Below are positions 10,061 to 18,620 of a stretch of DNA of 64,000 nucleotides, piece by piece. Under the pieces are notes generated by a model. That model was not told the DNA's origin, ran no database searches, and saw only the letters and a list, made by a program, of their open reading frames with translations. Origin of the DNA: Minwuia sp048007105 (GTDB lineage: Bacteria > Pseudomonadota > Alphaproteobacteria > Minwuiales > Minwuiaceae); NCBI RefSeq assembly GCF_048007105.1, contig NZ_CP180352.1, positions 1,302,001-1,366,000 on the forward strand, read 5' to 3'. Both the position numbers and the translations under genes were made by a program. How positions within the stretch are numbered: the stretch's first letter is position 1; each line of letters opens with the position of its first letter.

Positions 10061-10081
10061 TTTTTGTGCACTGCACAAAAA
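10061..10081. promoter_or_regulatory. perfect palindrome upstream of phasin gene 1 (candidate PhaR operator)
   Basis: Arms TTTTTGTGCA and TGCACAAAAA flank a single C, a perfect 10-1-10 inverted repeat ending six bases before the -35 element. It contains TGC-N3-GCA, the kind of dyad associated with PhaR, the repressor of phasin genes in PHA-storing alphaproteobacteria (from memory of the family). It also lies between the phasin gene and the divergent paa-like unit and might affect both. Confidence 0.6.
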
Positions 10082-10086
10082 ATTCC

Positions 10087-10115
10087 TTGACGCCGGGCCA
10101 TGCCATCGCCATAAC
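10087..10115 (+). promoter_or_regulatory. sigma70-type promoter of phasin gene 1
   Basis: TTGACG (10087-10092) is followed after exactly 17 bases by CATAAC (10110-10115). The same two hexamers with the same spacer length recur before phasin gene 2, which strongly supports a real promoter. Confidence 0.75.
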
Positions 10116-10122
10116 AGGGCCA

Positions 10123-10137
10123 TGCTGCATTGCAGCA
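10123..10137. promoter_or_regulatory. palindrome at the start-site of phasin gene 1 (candidate PhaR operator)
   Basis: TGCTGCA and TGCAGCA flank one T, a perfect 7-1-7 inverted repeat containing CTGC-N3-GCAG. It lies 8-22 bases after the -10 box, overlapping the expected transcription start, where a bound repressor would block initiation. Confidence 0.6.
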
Positions 10138-10209
10138 AGATTTTGAGGCTCCGGGCCGCCTGAACAAGGCAGGTCTCCGGACGCCACCAACCGACCGGAG
10201 ATCAGAACG

Positions 10210-10626
10210 ATGACCAAGATTGAAAACCCCTTTGCCGATTTCACCAAGGCCTTCGGCGACATGAAGATGCCGATGTTCGACTTCGAGGCCGTCACCGCCT
10301 TCCAGAAGAAGAACTTCGAGGCCATGACCGCCGCCAACCAGCTGGCCATGGACGGCCTGCGCGCCGTCTTCGAGCGCCAGGTGCAGATCGCCCAGAATTC
10401 CGTCGAGGAAGCCCAGATCGCCATCAAGGCGCTGGCCGAAGGTAGCGCCAAGGTTGACGTCGAGGAGCAGACCGCTGCTGCGAAGGACGCCATGGAGAAG
10501 GCCGCGGCCCACATCCGCGAGCTGTCCGAGATGGCCGCCAAGTCGCAGAACGAGGTCTTCGACGTCCTCAACAAGCGCATGCTGGACGGCATGGAAGAGG
10601 TCAAGGGTCAGTTCAAGCTGAACTGA
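10210..10626 (+). CDS. phasin family protein (PHA granule-associated), copy 1
   Basis: The 138-residue protein is a small helical phasin that coats polyhydroxyalkanoate granules. It shows the family opening NPFADFTKAFGDMKMP, a long amphipathic helix AFQKKNFEAMTAANQLAMDGL, and FERQVQIAQNSVEEAQ with an alanine-rich coiled region to the end. It shares most of the first 80 residues with the next gene, which indicates tandem duplication. It has its own promoter, palindromic sites and terminator, so expression is likely tied to polymer storage. Confidence 0.9.
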   Translation: MTKIENPFADFTKAFGDMKMPMFDFEAVTAFQKKNFEAMTAANQLAMDGLRAVFERQVQIAQNSVEEAQIAIKALAEGSAKVDVEEQTAAAKDAMEKAAAHIRELSEMAAKSQNEVFDVLNKRMLDGMEEVKGQFKLN

Positions 10627-10648
10627 TCCGGCGACATCGCCACGGAGG

Positions 10649-10680
10649 GGCCCGCCGGTCAAACGGCGGGCCTTTTCTTT
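10649..10680 (+). terminator. rho-independent terminator of phasin gene 1
   Basis: A 9-bp GC stem (10649-10657 with 10664-10672) with a 6-base loop is followed by TTTTCTTT. It lies 22 bases past the phasin stop. Confidence 0.9.
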
Positions 10681-10681
10681 A

Positions 10682-10703
10682 TTGCTGCATCGCACAAAAA
10701 AAT
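10682..10703. promoter_or_regulatory. imperfect dyad upstream of phasin gene 2
   Basis: The stretch TTGCTGCATCGCACAA with flanking A-run contains TGC-N3-GCA and ends just before the -35 box, the same position as the perfect palindrome upstream of phasin gene 1. A weaker TGCTGCGGTGC sits at 10742-10752, matching the second operator position. The degeneration suggests weaker or different control. Confidence 0.45.
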
Positions 10704-10704
10704 C

Positions 10705-10733
10705 TTGACGCGATAACGTTACGCCCCCATAAC
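10705..10733 (+). promoter_or_regulatory. sigma70-type promoter of phasin gene 2
   Basis: TTGACG (10705-10710), a 17-base spacer and CATAAC (10728-10733) repeat the promoter of phasin gene 1 exactly in hexamers and spacing, although the spacer sequences differ. Confidence 0.75.
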
Positions 10734-10799
10734 GAGCGTAATGCTGCGGTGCCGTAGAAAGCGCGCTGCGCTGCAACCGCCACTCGAGAGGAGCGAGAA

Positions 10800-11216
10800 A
10801 TGCCCACGCCTGCCAATCCGTTTGCCGATTTCTCCAATGCACTGAAGGACATGAAGCTGCCGGCCTTCGACATGGACGCCTTCGTTCAGATGCAGAAGAA
10901 GAACGTCGAAGCCATGACCGCCGCCAACCAGATCGCTCTGGACGGCATGCGCGCGCTGTTCGAGCGCCAGGTGCAGATCGCCCAGAATTCCGTCGAGGAA
11001 GCCCAGGCTGCGATCCGCGTCGCTGCCGAGAGCAAGGGCCAGGTCGACGTCCAGTCGCAGATCGAAGCCGCCCGTGCGGCGATGGAGAAGGCTCAGCTGA
11101 ACATCCGTGAGCTCTCCGAGATGGCGACTAAGTCGCAGACCGAGATCATGGACATTCTCCAGAAGCGCATGATGGAGAGCGTCGACGAGATGAAGAACCA
11201 GTTCGGCAAAAGCTGA
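10800..11216 (+). CDS. phasin family protein (PHA granule-associated), copy 2
   Basis: This 138-residue paralogue of the preceding gene has the same length and the same central block FERQVQIAQNSVEEAQ, with differences concentrated in the N-terminal 30 residues and the last third. A GAGAGGAGCG stretch gives a good ribosome site before the ATG. It is expected to bind the surface of polyhydroxyalkanoate granules. Separate promoter and terminator mean each phasin forms its own transcript. Confidence 0.9.
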   Translation: MPTPANPFADFSNALKDMKLPAFDMDAFVQMQKKNVEAMTAANQIALDGMRALFERQVQIAQNSVEEAQAAIRVAAESKGQVDVQSQIEAARAAMEKAQLNIRELSEMATKSQTEIMDILQKRMMESVDEMKNQFGKS

Positions 11217-11243
11217 ATCCCGTCGATATCCCGAACACGAGAA

Positions 11244-11271
11244 GGGGCGTCCCCCGGGGGCGCCCCTTTTT
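11244..11271 (+). terminator. rho-independent terminator of phasin gene 2
   Basis: GGGGCG pairs with CGCCCC around an inner CCCCC/GGGGG with one bulged T (11244-11266), followed by TTTTT. Confidence 0.9.
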
Positions 11272-11307
11272 CGTCGTCGGTGGATTTCTGTTCCGCCGCG
11301 AGCATCC

Positions 11308-13274
11308 GTGCTAACCAGTGTGAATCGTTCGAAAGCGCAGGAACCGCGCAGGACAGGCGACTTGCAGAAACGACGCTCCACATGGAAGACGGCCGGCGCG
11401 CTGATCTATGACGCGGCAATGGCGCCGGTGGCCTTCGTTGGCGCGTTGCTGCTCCGTTATGGCGTCGTCGGCTACGAGAAGACCTCGCATTTCTGGCTGG
11501 AAGCCTGCTCGGCCCTTTTCGTGATCGGCCTGGGCGCTGTCTGGCTTTCCGGGCTGCATCGCGGCGTCTGGCGCTATGTCTCGACCCGAGATCTGGCCAG
11601 CATCTTCCGCGCCGCCGGCATGGTGGTGCTGGTTTTCTTCCCCGTCCTGTTCGCCTTCAACCGGCTGGAGGATGTGCCCCGGACGGTGCCCTTCATCAAT
11701 TTCACGCTGCTGGTCGCGCTGCTGGCCGGGCCGCGCCTGCTCACCCGCATGCTGGCGGAAGGCGGCGTCGGGACCTTCACCGGTCGCCTGAAGCCGATGG
11801 GCGGCGTGCCCGTGCTGCTGGTGGGCGCTGGGCGCGGCGCCGAGTTGTTCCTGCGCGAAGTCGACCGCGGTCATGCCTCCTACGAGCCGGTCGGCATCAT
11901 CGACGACACTGGCGGGCAGGTCGGCCGGTCCATCCGCGGCCGCACCGTTGTGGGTGCGCTGGGCGACATCGGCGATGTCATCGATCGGCTGACGCGTCGC
12001 GGGCGTCGGCCCCAGCGGGTCATCGTCACCAAGCGGAATCTCGATCCCGAACTGCTGCGCGAACTGCTGGCGCAGATGGAGGATCTGGCCATCCCGATCA
12101 GCCGGTTGCCGGACATCGGCGCGCTGGAGGCCGGCGTTTCCGACCGGGTCGAGGTGCGAGAAGTCCGGGTCGAGGACCTGCTCGGCCGGCGCAGAAATCG
12201 CTCGACCGCAGCGCCATGGAAGCGCTGGTGGCCGGGCGCCGGGTGCTGGTCACGGGCGCGGGCGGATCGATCGGCAGCGAACTGGTGCGCCAGATCGCGG
12301 CGCTGGCCCCGGCGGAAATCGCGCTCGCCGAGTTGTCCGAATTCGCCCTCTATTCCATCGACCGGGAGATGGACGAACGCTTCCCGGGGCTTGAGCGCCG
12401 GCTCTATCTGGCTGACGTGCGCGATCCCGTCCGCATCGACGACATCATGTCGGGGTTCCGGCCGGATCTGGTCTTCCATGCGGCCGCGCTGAAGCATGTG
12501 CCGCTGTCGGAAGGCAATCCCGACGAGACGGTGCTGACCAACGTGATCGGCACGCGCCGCGTCGCCGACGCCTGCATCGCGCACGGCGTGAAGGTCATGG
12601 TGCTGATCTCGACCGACAAGGCGGTGAACCCGGCCAATGTGATGGGCGCGACCAAGCGGCTTGCCGAGGCCTATGCGCAGTCCCTCGACGTGGCGCAGGA
12701 CCGGACGAATTTCGTCACGGTCCGCTTCGGCAACGTGCTCGGCTCGACCGGATCGGTGGTGCCGCTGTTCCAGCGCCAGCTCGCCGAGGGCGGCCCGCTG
12801 ACGGTGACCCACCCCGAGATCACCCGCTACTTCATGACCATCCGCGAGGCCGTCGAACTGGTTCTCGAGGCGGCGGCGCACAGCGACGGCAACGAGCAGG
12901 CCGGCCGCATCCACGTGCTGGACATGGGCGAACCGGTCCGCATCCAGGACCTCGCGCGGATGATGATCCGCCTTGCCGGACTGACGCCCGACCGCGACGT
13001 GAAGATCGAGTTCACCGGGCTGCGGCCGGGCGAGAAGCTCTACGAGGAACTGCTGCACAGCTCCGAGCAGCTGAGCGAGACCGAGATCGACGGGGTCCTG
13101 CTGGCTTCGCCGCGGGCGGCAGACCACGCGATCCTGGCCCGCGCGCTGGACGAGCTCGGCGGCCATGCGCAGGCGCGGCGGACAGACCGGACACTGACGC
13201 TGCTGCGCGATCTGGTGCCGGAATACGACCGCCAGCTCGACAGGCTGGAAAGCGAGGCCGCGGCGCAGCGCTGA
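11308..13274 (+). pseudogene. FlaA1/CapD-type nucleoside-diphosphate-sugar epimerase/dehydratase, split by a 1-base frameshift
   Basis: Two frames join into one polysaccharide-biosynthesis protein of about 655 residues. The first (from a GTG at 11308) encodes membrane segments such as AMAPVAFVGALLLRYG and VLVFFPVLFAFN, then a CoA-binding-like domain (VPVLLVGAGRGAELFLREV) up to VEDLLGR. The second (to 13274) encodes the SDR enzyme: VLVTGAGGSIGSELVRQI, the region HAAALKHVP, and catalytic-type STDKAVNPANVMGATKR. Inserting one C near 12190 restores the expected DLLGRPQKSLDRSAM join. It would act on UDP-sugars for surface glycan. Either real inactivation or a sequence error; the downstream domain could also be made from the ATG at 12216. 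Confidence 0.85.
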
Positions 13275-13363
13275 CCGGGAAACAATGCGTTTCCCCAGCG
13301 CCGATTGATCCGGAAGGGCGCGCCGATCACATCCTGCCCAACAGAAGTCAGGAGCAGAAGACA

Positions 13364-14218
13364 ATGACAGACACGATGACAGAGACCGGCATACGGCAGG
13401 TGATGGGCGTGGTGCCTGGCGTGGACGCGCAGGACGGCGCCGGCGTGAAGCTGAAGCGCAGCCTTGGCGGACCGCGGTTGCAGCTGTTCGACCCCTTCCT
13501 GCTGCTCGACGAGTTCTGCTCCGACAAGGCCGGCGACTACATCGCGGGCTTTCCGGACCATCCGCACCGCGGCTTCGAGACAGTGACCTACATGCTGGCC
13601 GGCCGAATGCGCCACCGCGACAATCAGGGCAATTCCGGCCTGCTGCTGCCCGGCGGTGCGCAGTGGATGACCGCAGGACGCGGCATCGTCCATTCCGAGA
13701 TGCCGGAACAGGAAGACGGGCTGATGTGGGGCTTCCAGCTCTGGGTCAACCTGCCGTCCGGATCGAAGATGACCGCGCCGCGCTATCAGGACATCGATCC
13801 CTCCGACATTCCCGAGGTGACGCGCGAGAACGGTACGAAGATCCGCGTGGTTGCCGGCGAGGCCGATGGCGTCAAGGGCGCGGTCAGCGACATCGCCGTG
13901 AAGCCGCTCTATCTGGACGTGACCCTGCCCGCAGGCGAGGTCTTCAGCCAGCCGGTGCCGCAGGGCCACAACGCCTTCATCTATGTCTTCGGCGGCAGCC
14001 TGAAGATCGGCGAGACCGTTGCCGGAAACGGCGACATGGCCCTGCTGACCGAGGGCGGCCAGGTCGAGGCGGCGGCGCTGGCCGGCGAGAATGCGCGCTT
14101 CCTGCTGATCGCGGGCGAGCCCATCGGTGAGCCGGTGGCGCGCTACGGCCCCTTCGTGATGAACACGAAGGAGGAGATCATGCAGGCTTTCCAGGACTAC
14201 CAGTCCGGCAAGTTCTGA
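13364..14218 (+). CDS. pirin family protein (bicupin)
   Basis: The 284-residue protein is a pirin. The N-terminal cupin has the metal-binding set His66 and His68 in DHPHRGFETVTY, then His110 and Glu112 in GRGIVHSEMP. The C-terminal cupin-like half ends in YGPFVMNTKEEIMQAFQDYQSG, also typical. Bacterial pirins are iron proteins with quercetinase-type or regulatory roles; the substrate here is unknown. It has its own ribosome site (CAGGAGCAGA) and seems to be monocistronic. Confidence 0.93.
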   Translation: MTDTMTETGIRQVMGVVPGVDAQDGAGVKLKRSLGGPRLQLFDPFLLLDEFCSDKAGDYIAGFPDHPHRGFETVTYMLAGRMRHRDNQGNSGLLLPGGAQWMTAGRGIVHSEMPEQEDGLMWGFQLWVNLPSGSKMTAPRYQDIDPSDIPEVTRENGTKIRVVAGEADGVKGAVSDIAVKPLYLDVTLPAGEVFSQPVPQGHNAFIYVFGGSLKIGETVAGNGDMALLTEGGQVEAAALAGENARFLLIAGEPIGEPVARYGPFVMNTKEEIMQAFQDYQSGKF

Positions 14219-14333
14219 GCGGCGGGGCGGCCGGGCATGGCCGCCCTGCGTCAGGCGCGGGCGGGTTTGACTTGCCCGTTCTGTGTGCGGCGCAACATGG
14301 TGGGGCGAGATCCCGTCCGCCAAGAGGTTGCCG

Positions 14334-15341
14334 ATGTCGTCCCAGCCGTCCCGTCCGTCCGCCCACGCAACGACCGATACTGCCGCCCTCGGGATCGGCG
14401 TCGCGCTGGGCCTGACGACGGCGCTGATCTGGTCGGCCTACATGATCCTGGTCCGCCATGGTGTCACCAGCGGCTTCGCGCCCATCGACATGGCCGCGGC
14501 CCGCTACTGGCCGGCCGGGCTGATCATGCTGCCGGTGCTGCTCCGCGTCGGCATCCGCGATCTCGGCGGAATCGGGTGGGGCCGGGGGCTGGTGCTGACG
14601 ATCTTCGCCGGACCGCCCTTTGCGCTGTTCATGAGCTTCGGCCTCAACCTGACGCCGATCTCCCATGGCGGCGTCATCGCGCCGTCGTCGCTGACGTTGA
14701 TCACCACCCTGCTGGCGGTGATCTTCATCGGCGAGCGGCTGAGCCGGCTGCGGCTGATCGGACTCGTCCTGATCCTGTCCGGCGTGGTGATGGTTGCAGG
14801 TCTCTCCTTCCTCGCCACCTTCAACACCGACGTGCTTCTGGGCGACCTGTTGATCGTCGGCGCGCCGGCTTGCTGGGCCGTCTTCACGCTCTTGCTCCGG
14901 GTCTGGCAGATCGATCCGCTGCGGGGCACGGCGGTCACGGTGGTTCTCGGGTCCCTGGGCCTGATCCCCTTTCACATCGCCTTCTCCGACTACGGCGCGC
15001 TGATGCAGATGGGCTGGGGCGAGATCGGCATCCAGCTGCTGGGGCAGGGCGTGATGAACGGGTTCCTTGCGACGCTCATGTTCGTGGTGACTGTGTCCAA
15101 GATCGGTCCCGCCCGCGCCGCGGTCTTTCCGTCGCTCGTGCCAGGCTTCACCATCCTTATGGGTGCGCCGATCCTCGGCGAGATCCCGACGCTCTACCAG
15201 TTCGCCGGGCTGGCGTCGGTGACCGTCGGCCTCGTGCTGGGCGTCGGGCTGATGGATGAATGGCTCGGATGGCGGCGTCGGAAGCGCGCCGCGCTGGCGC
15301 CGACTGACGACCCCGAAGCGGCGGCCTCGCGTCCCTTCTGA
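14334..15341 (+). CDS. EamA/DMT-superfamily transporter
   Basis: The 335-residue protein has about ten membrane segments in two EamA repeats, for example VALGLTTALIWSAYMILV and, in the second half, LLIVGAPACWAVFTLLL. The helix-end GVIAPSSLTLITTLLAVIFIGERLSRLRLIGLVLILSGVV-type pattern marks the first repeat, and GAPILGEIPTLYQFAGLASV the second. Such proteins export or import small metabolites. The ATG at 14334, after AAGAGG, is preferred to an upstream GTG at 14283. The gene ends close to the convergent MATE gene. Confidence 0.85.
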   Translation: MSSQPSRPSAHATTDTAALGIGVALGLTTALIWSAYMILVRHGVTSGFAPIDMAAARYWPAGLIMLPVLLRVGIRDLGGIGWGRGLVLTIFAGPPFALFMSFGLNLTPISHGGVIAPSSLTLITTLLAVIFIGERLSRLRLIGLVLILSGVVMVAGLSFLATFNTDVLLGDLLIVGAPACWAVFTLLLRVWQIDPLRGTAVTVVLGSLGLIPFHIAFSDYGALMQMGWGEIGIQLLGQGVMNGFLATLMFVVTVSKIGPARAAVFPSLVPGFTILMGAPILGEIPTLYQFAGLASVTVGLVLGVGLMDEWLGWRRRKRAALAPTDDPEAAASRPF

Positions 15342-15347
15342 CTTGCC

Positions 15348-16696
15348 TCAGGCCGGCTGCAGGCCGGGCCGCCAGGACACGAACCGCAGGCCGGCGGCGA
15401 CCCAGATTCCGTAGGCCGCCATGCCCAGCGCCACCAGCGAGAACACCGATGCCGGCGTCGCCAGGTCGAAGGCCGACAGCGTCAGTCCGCCGCCGGCGAT
15501 GATCGCGAAGCGCAGCAGCGAACCGATTACCGGTACCGTCAGCGTCTGCATCGCCTGGCTGGCGAAGTAGAGCGCCAGACCCAGCGCGAAGAAGGCGTAG
15601 AAGGGGGCGACGCGCTGCATGTAGACGGCGCAGGCGGCGATGACCTCGGGGTCGTCGCTGTAGATGCTGGCCCAGGCGCTCGGGAAGGCGGCCGACAGCG
15701 CGCCGATCCCGCCGACGATGACCGTGGCGAGCAGGGTGCCACGCCAGGCGATCGCCGCCGCACGCTCTCGCTGTCCGGCGCCGCGGTTGGCCCCGACCAT
15801 CGCGATCAGCGCCGCGCCGATGCCGAAGATGATCGGGATCATCAGGAACTCCAGCCGCGCGCCGACACCGTAGCCGGCCAGCCAGACCGGACCGAGCCGG
15901 CCGACCATGCCGGTGATCAGCATGACGGTGACCACGGTCAGCACCGCCTGGAACCCGGCAAGGAAGGCGAGGCGGCTGAGCGGCTTGAGCAGCGCCGCCG
16001 GAACCGGTCCGCGCCGGAAGGCCACGGCGCTGCGGCGGGACAGGAACACCGCCAGCAACAGACCGAGGCCGGCCGAAAGGCGGCGAGGACGGCGTAGCCC
16101 GCACCGGCGATCCCAAGGTCCAGTCGCTGGATGAACAGCCAGCAGAAGCCGAAATGGCCGAGGGTCACCAGACCCTGGATCACGGCAGGCGTAGACATGT
16201 CGCCGGACCCGCGCAACACGCCGGCCAGCATGTTGAACTGCCACATCAGCGGGATCGCGATCATCAGGATGGACGAATAGGTGAGCGCGCCTTCCAGCAC
16301 CGCATCCTCGCCGCCGAGCAGGCGGTAGAAGGACGGGCCCGCGAGCCAGAAGAAGCCGGCCATGGCCAGACCGCAGACGCTTGCCATCAATGTGCCGGTT
16401 CGCAACACGGCTTCGGCGCCGCCTTCGTCGCCCGCGCCGGTCATGTTCGCAGTGGCGCCGCTGATGACGCCGCCGACCGAACCGGCCGAGAGCATGTTGG
16501 TCAGCATGAACACCGGAAAGACCAGCGCCACCGACGCCAGTGCGCCGGTGCCGATCCTGCCGAGAAACCACGTTTCCACGATGCTCATCATCGACATGAT
16601 CATCATGGCGGCGATGCCGGGCGCGGCCATGCGCGCCAGCACCGGCCAGATGGGACCGGAAAGAATGGCCTGACGGCGGATCTGGGCTCGTGTCAT
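15348..16696 (-). pseudogene. MATE family efflux transporter, split by a 1-base frameshift
   Basis: Two leftward frames make one multidrug/toxin extrusion protein of about 449 residues. The N-terminal frame starts at the ATG 16696 (MTRAQIRRQAILSGPIWPVL) and carries MATE helices such as MSIVETWFLGRIG and FPVFMLTNMLSAGSVGGVISGA. It fails after GAGYAVLAAF. The C-terminal frame continues SAGLGLLLAVFLSRR to the stop at 15348, with LEFLMIPIIFGIGAALIAMVGAN. Restoring one base near 16074-16079 gives a continuous AAFSAGLG. It would exchange cations for drugs across the inner membrane. Real mutation or sequence error cannot be told apart here. Confidence 0.85.
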
Positions 16697-16814
16697 CTGT
16701 GGATACTCCGCTGATACGGCGGCGAAGATAGCGCCGGCCCGGAAGCGGACGAGGCAAATTTCCTCCGCTCTCGGACAAGTTTGGCGATACCCTGCCGGCG
16801 GGGAGGAACTGCAC

Positions 16815-17330
16815 ATGATCGTCGATCCGACACCGACCGATCCCGAGCCGGGAACGCTGAAGATTGCCGACTATCCGGCGCTGACGGGCCGGGAGATCGG
16901 CGTCAGCGACTGGGTGACCATCGACCAGGAGCGGGTGACCATGTTCGGCATCGCCACCGAGCATCGGCACTGGCTGCATCTGGACACCGAGCGCGCGCTG
17001 CGCGACGGCCCCTATGGCGGGACGCTGGCGCACGGCTTTCTGGTCACCAGCCTGCTCAGCCACTTCATGGACAATGTGAAGATGCGGCCGGCCGACGCCG
17101 CCTTCGGCCTGAACTACGGCTACGAGAAGGTACGCTACCTGGCCCCGCTGGTCGCCGGCGACGACACCCGGATCCGGGACCGCATCACCATCATGGAGAC
17201 GGCATGGCGGACGGGCGGGCGGCTGATGGTGAAGACCGCCAACCGTTTCGAACAGGACGGCAATCCGGACCCGATCGCCTACGCTGAATGGCTGATTCTG
17301 TGGGTGCCGAAGGGGGAGGAAATGCTATGA
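16815..17330 (+). CDS. MaoC-like dehydratase
   Basis: This 171-residue hot-dog protein has the MaoC hydratase pattern ATEHRHWLHLDTERALRDGPYGGTLAHGF, a variant of the D-x4-H motif followed by FGG-I-AHG. The C-terminal strands NYGYEKVRYLAPL are typical of NodN/MaoC-type proteins. It probably hydrates an enoyl-CoA or mesaconyl-type thioester. Its stop overlaps the start of the CoA-transferase gene (ATGA), so the two enzymes are co-translated and likely act on one CoA ester. Confidence 0.85.
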   Translation: MIVDPTPTDPEPGTLKIADYPALTGREIGVSDWVTIDQERVTMFGIATEHRHWLHLDTERALRDGPYGGTLAHGFLVTSLLSHFMDNVKMRPADAAFGLNYGYEKVRYLAPLVAGDDTRIRDRITIMETAWRTGGRLMVKTANRFEQDGNPDPIAYAEWLILWVPKGEEML

Positions 17331-18547
17331 AACCGTTCGAGGGAATCCGCATCCTGGATGCGACGCATGTCTTTGCCGGGCCGTACTGCACGTATCAGAT
17401 GGCCTGGCTGGGCGCCGAGGTGATCCGGGTCGAGGCGGTGAAGCCGCTGGACTTCATCCGTTACGCCTCGCCGGACGAGGCGCAGCAGCGGGCCGGCATG
17501 GCCGACGCCTTCCTGATCCAGAACGCCAACAAGCACTCTGTCGCGCTGGACCTCAAGGACCCGCGCGGCCAGGACGCCTTCCGCAAGCTGGCGGCGACCG
17601 CCGACGTCGTGATCGAGAACTACCGTCCGGGCACCATGGCGAAGCTGGGTCTCGGCCCGGACGATCTCATGAAGGACCGTCCGGACCTCATCTACGCCTC
17701 GGTGTCGGGCTTCGGGCAGTCGGGGCCGCTCAGGGACATTCCGGCCTACGACCATTTCGTGCAGGGCGTTTCCGGCATGATGTCGGTGCAGGACGACGGC
17801 GAGACCGGGCCGGTCCGCGTCGGCTGGCCGGTGATCGACTATGTCGCCGGGCTGGTGGCGGCCTTCGCCCTGTCGTCGGCGCTCTACGGGCGCAAGGTTT
17901 CAGGGCAGGGCCAGTATGTCGATGTCGCCATGCTGGACGCGGCGCTGGCCATCATGGGGCCGGTGATCGGGCCCTGGCTGACCAGCCAGCGCAGGCAGGT
18001 GAAGACGGGGCGGCAGGCCGCTTCCGGCAGCCCGTTCTCCGGCATGTTCGAGACGGCCGACGGCACGCTGGTCGTCGCTGCGAACACGCAGAAGCAGGCG
18101 GAGAACCTGCTCCGTGTGGCGGGCCGCGAGGATCTGGTCGGCGATCCGGCGATCTTTCCCTGGGGTGGCCGTCCGGATGTGTCGGAACGGATCCAGCCCA
18201 TGCTGGACGGGATATTCGCGTCGCGGACCGCGCTTGAGTGGGAAGCGCTGCTGGGACCGGCCGGCGTTCCGGCCGGCAAGCTGCGCAGCGTCGACGAGAT
18301 CGCCGCGCATCCGCATGTCCGCGCGCGCGGCCTGATCCACGAGATACCGGATGTGCCGGGTCTGGGCCGCGGCATCGAGGTGCTGGGGCCCGGCTTTGGC
18401 TTCGGCGATCCCGACGCCATGGTCACAGAGCCAACGCCGCCGCCGCGGAAGGGCGCGCACAGCCGCAAGTATCTGAGAGATATCGGCTTGGACGACGCTG
18501 AGATCGACGCGCTGATCGCGGACGGCGTGGTGTCAGAACCGAATTGA
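17327..18547 (+). CDS. CaiB/BaiF family (class III) CoA-transferase
   Basis: The 406-residue enzyme is a class III CoA-transferase, moving CoA between carboxylic acids. It opens PFEGIRILDATHVFAGPYCTY, has the CoA-site block DLKDPRGQDAFRKLAATADVVIENYRPG split across about residues 75-102, and the probable catalytic Asp is Asp171 in WPVIDYVAGL. The ATG at 17327 is preceded by AGGGGGAGGA. It is translationally coupled to the MaoC gene, so the pair may activate and hydrate one organic acid, perhaps one imported by the TRAP system downstream. Confidence 0.92.
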   Translation: MKPFEGIRILDATHVFAGPYCTYQMAWLGAEVIRVEAVKPLDFIRYASPDEAQQRAGMADAFLIQNANKHSVALDLKDPRGQDAFRKLAATADVVIENYRPGTMAKLGLGPDDLMKDRPDLIYASVSGFGQSGPLRDIPAYDHFVQGVSGMMSVQDDGETGPVRVGWPVIDYVAGLVAAFALSSALYGRKVSGQGQYVDVAMLDAALAIMGPVIGPWLTSQRRQVKTGRQAASGSPFSGMFETADGTLVVAANTQKQAENLLRVAGREDLVGDPAIFPWGGRPDVSERIQPMLDGIFASRTALEWEALLGPAGVPAGKLRSVDEIAAHPHVRARGLIHEIPDVPGLGRGIEVLGPGFGFGDPDAMVTEPTPPPRKGAHSRKYLRDIGLDDAEIDALIADGVVSEPN

Positions 18548-18620
18548 TCGGTTCGGCGGGCGTCGCTATTGTCGCACCCCAATAAGAACGAACATCGCGT
18601 TACATCAGGGAGGATTGAAA

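Noticed and set aside
9972..10604. N-terminal extension of the isomerase gene that starts at 9971
   Set aside because: The frame stays open but lies antisense to the phasin gene and promoter; the ATG at 9971 has a good ribosome site.
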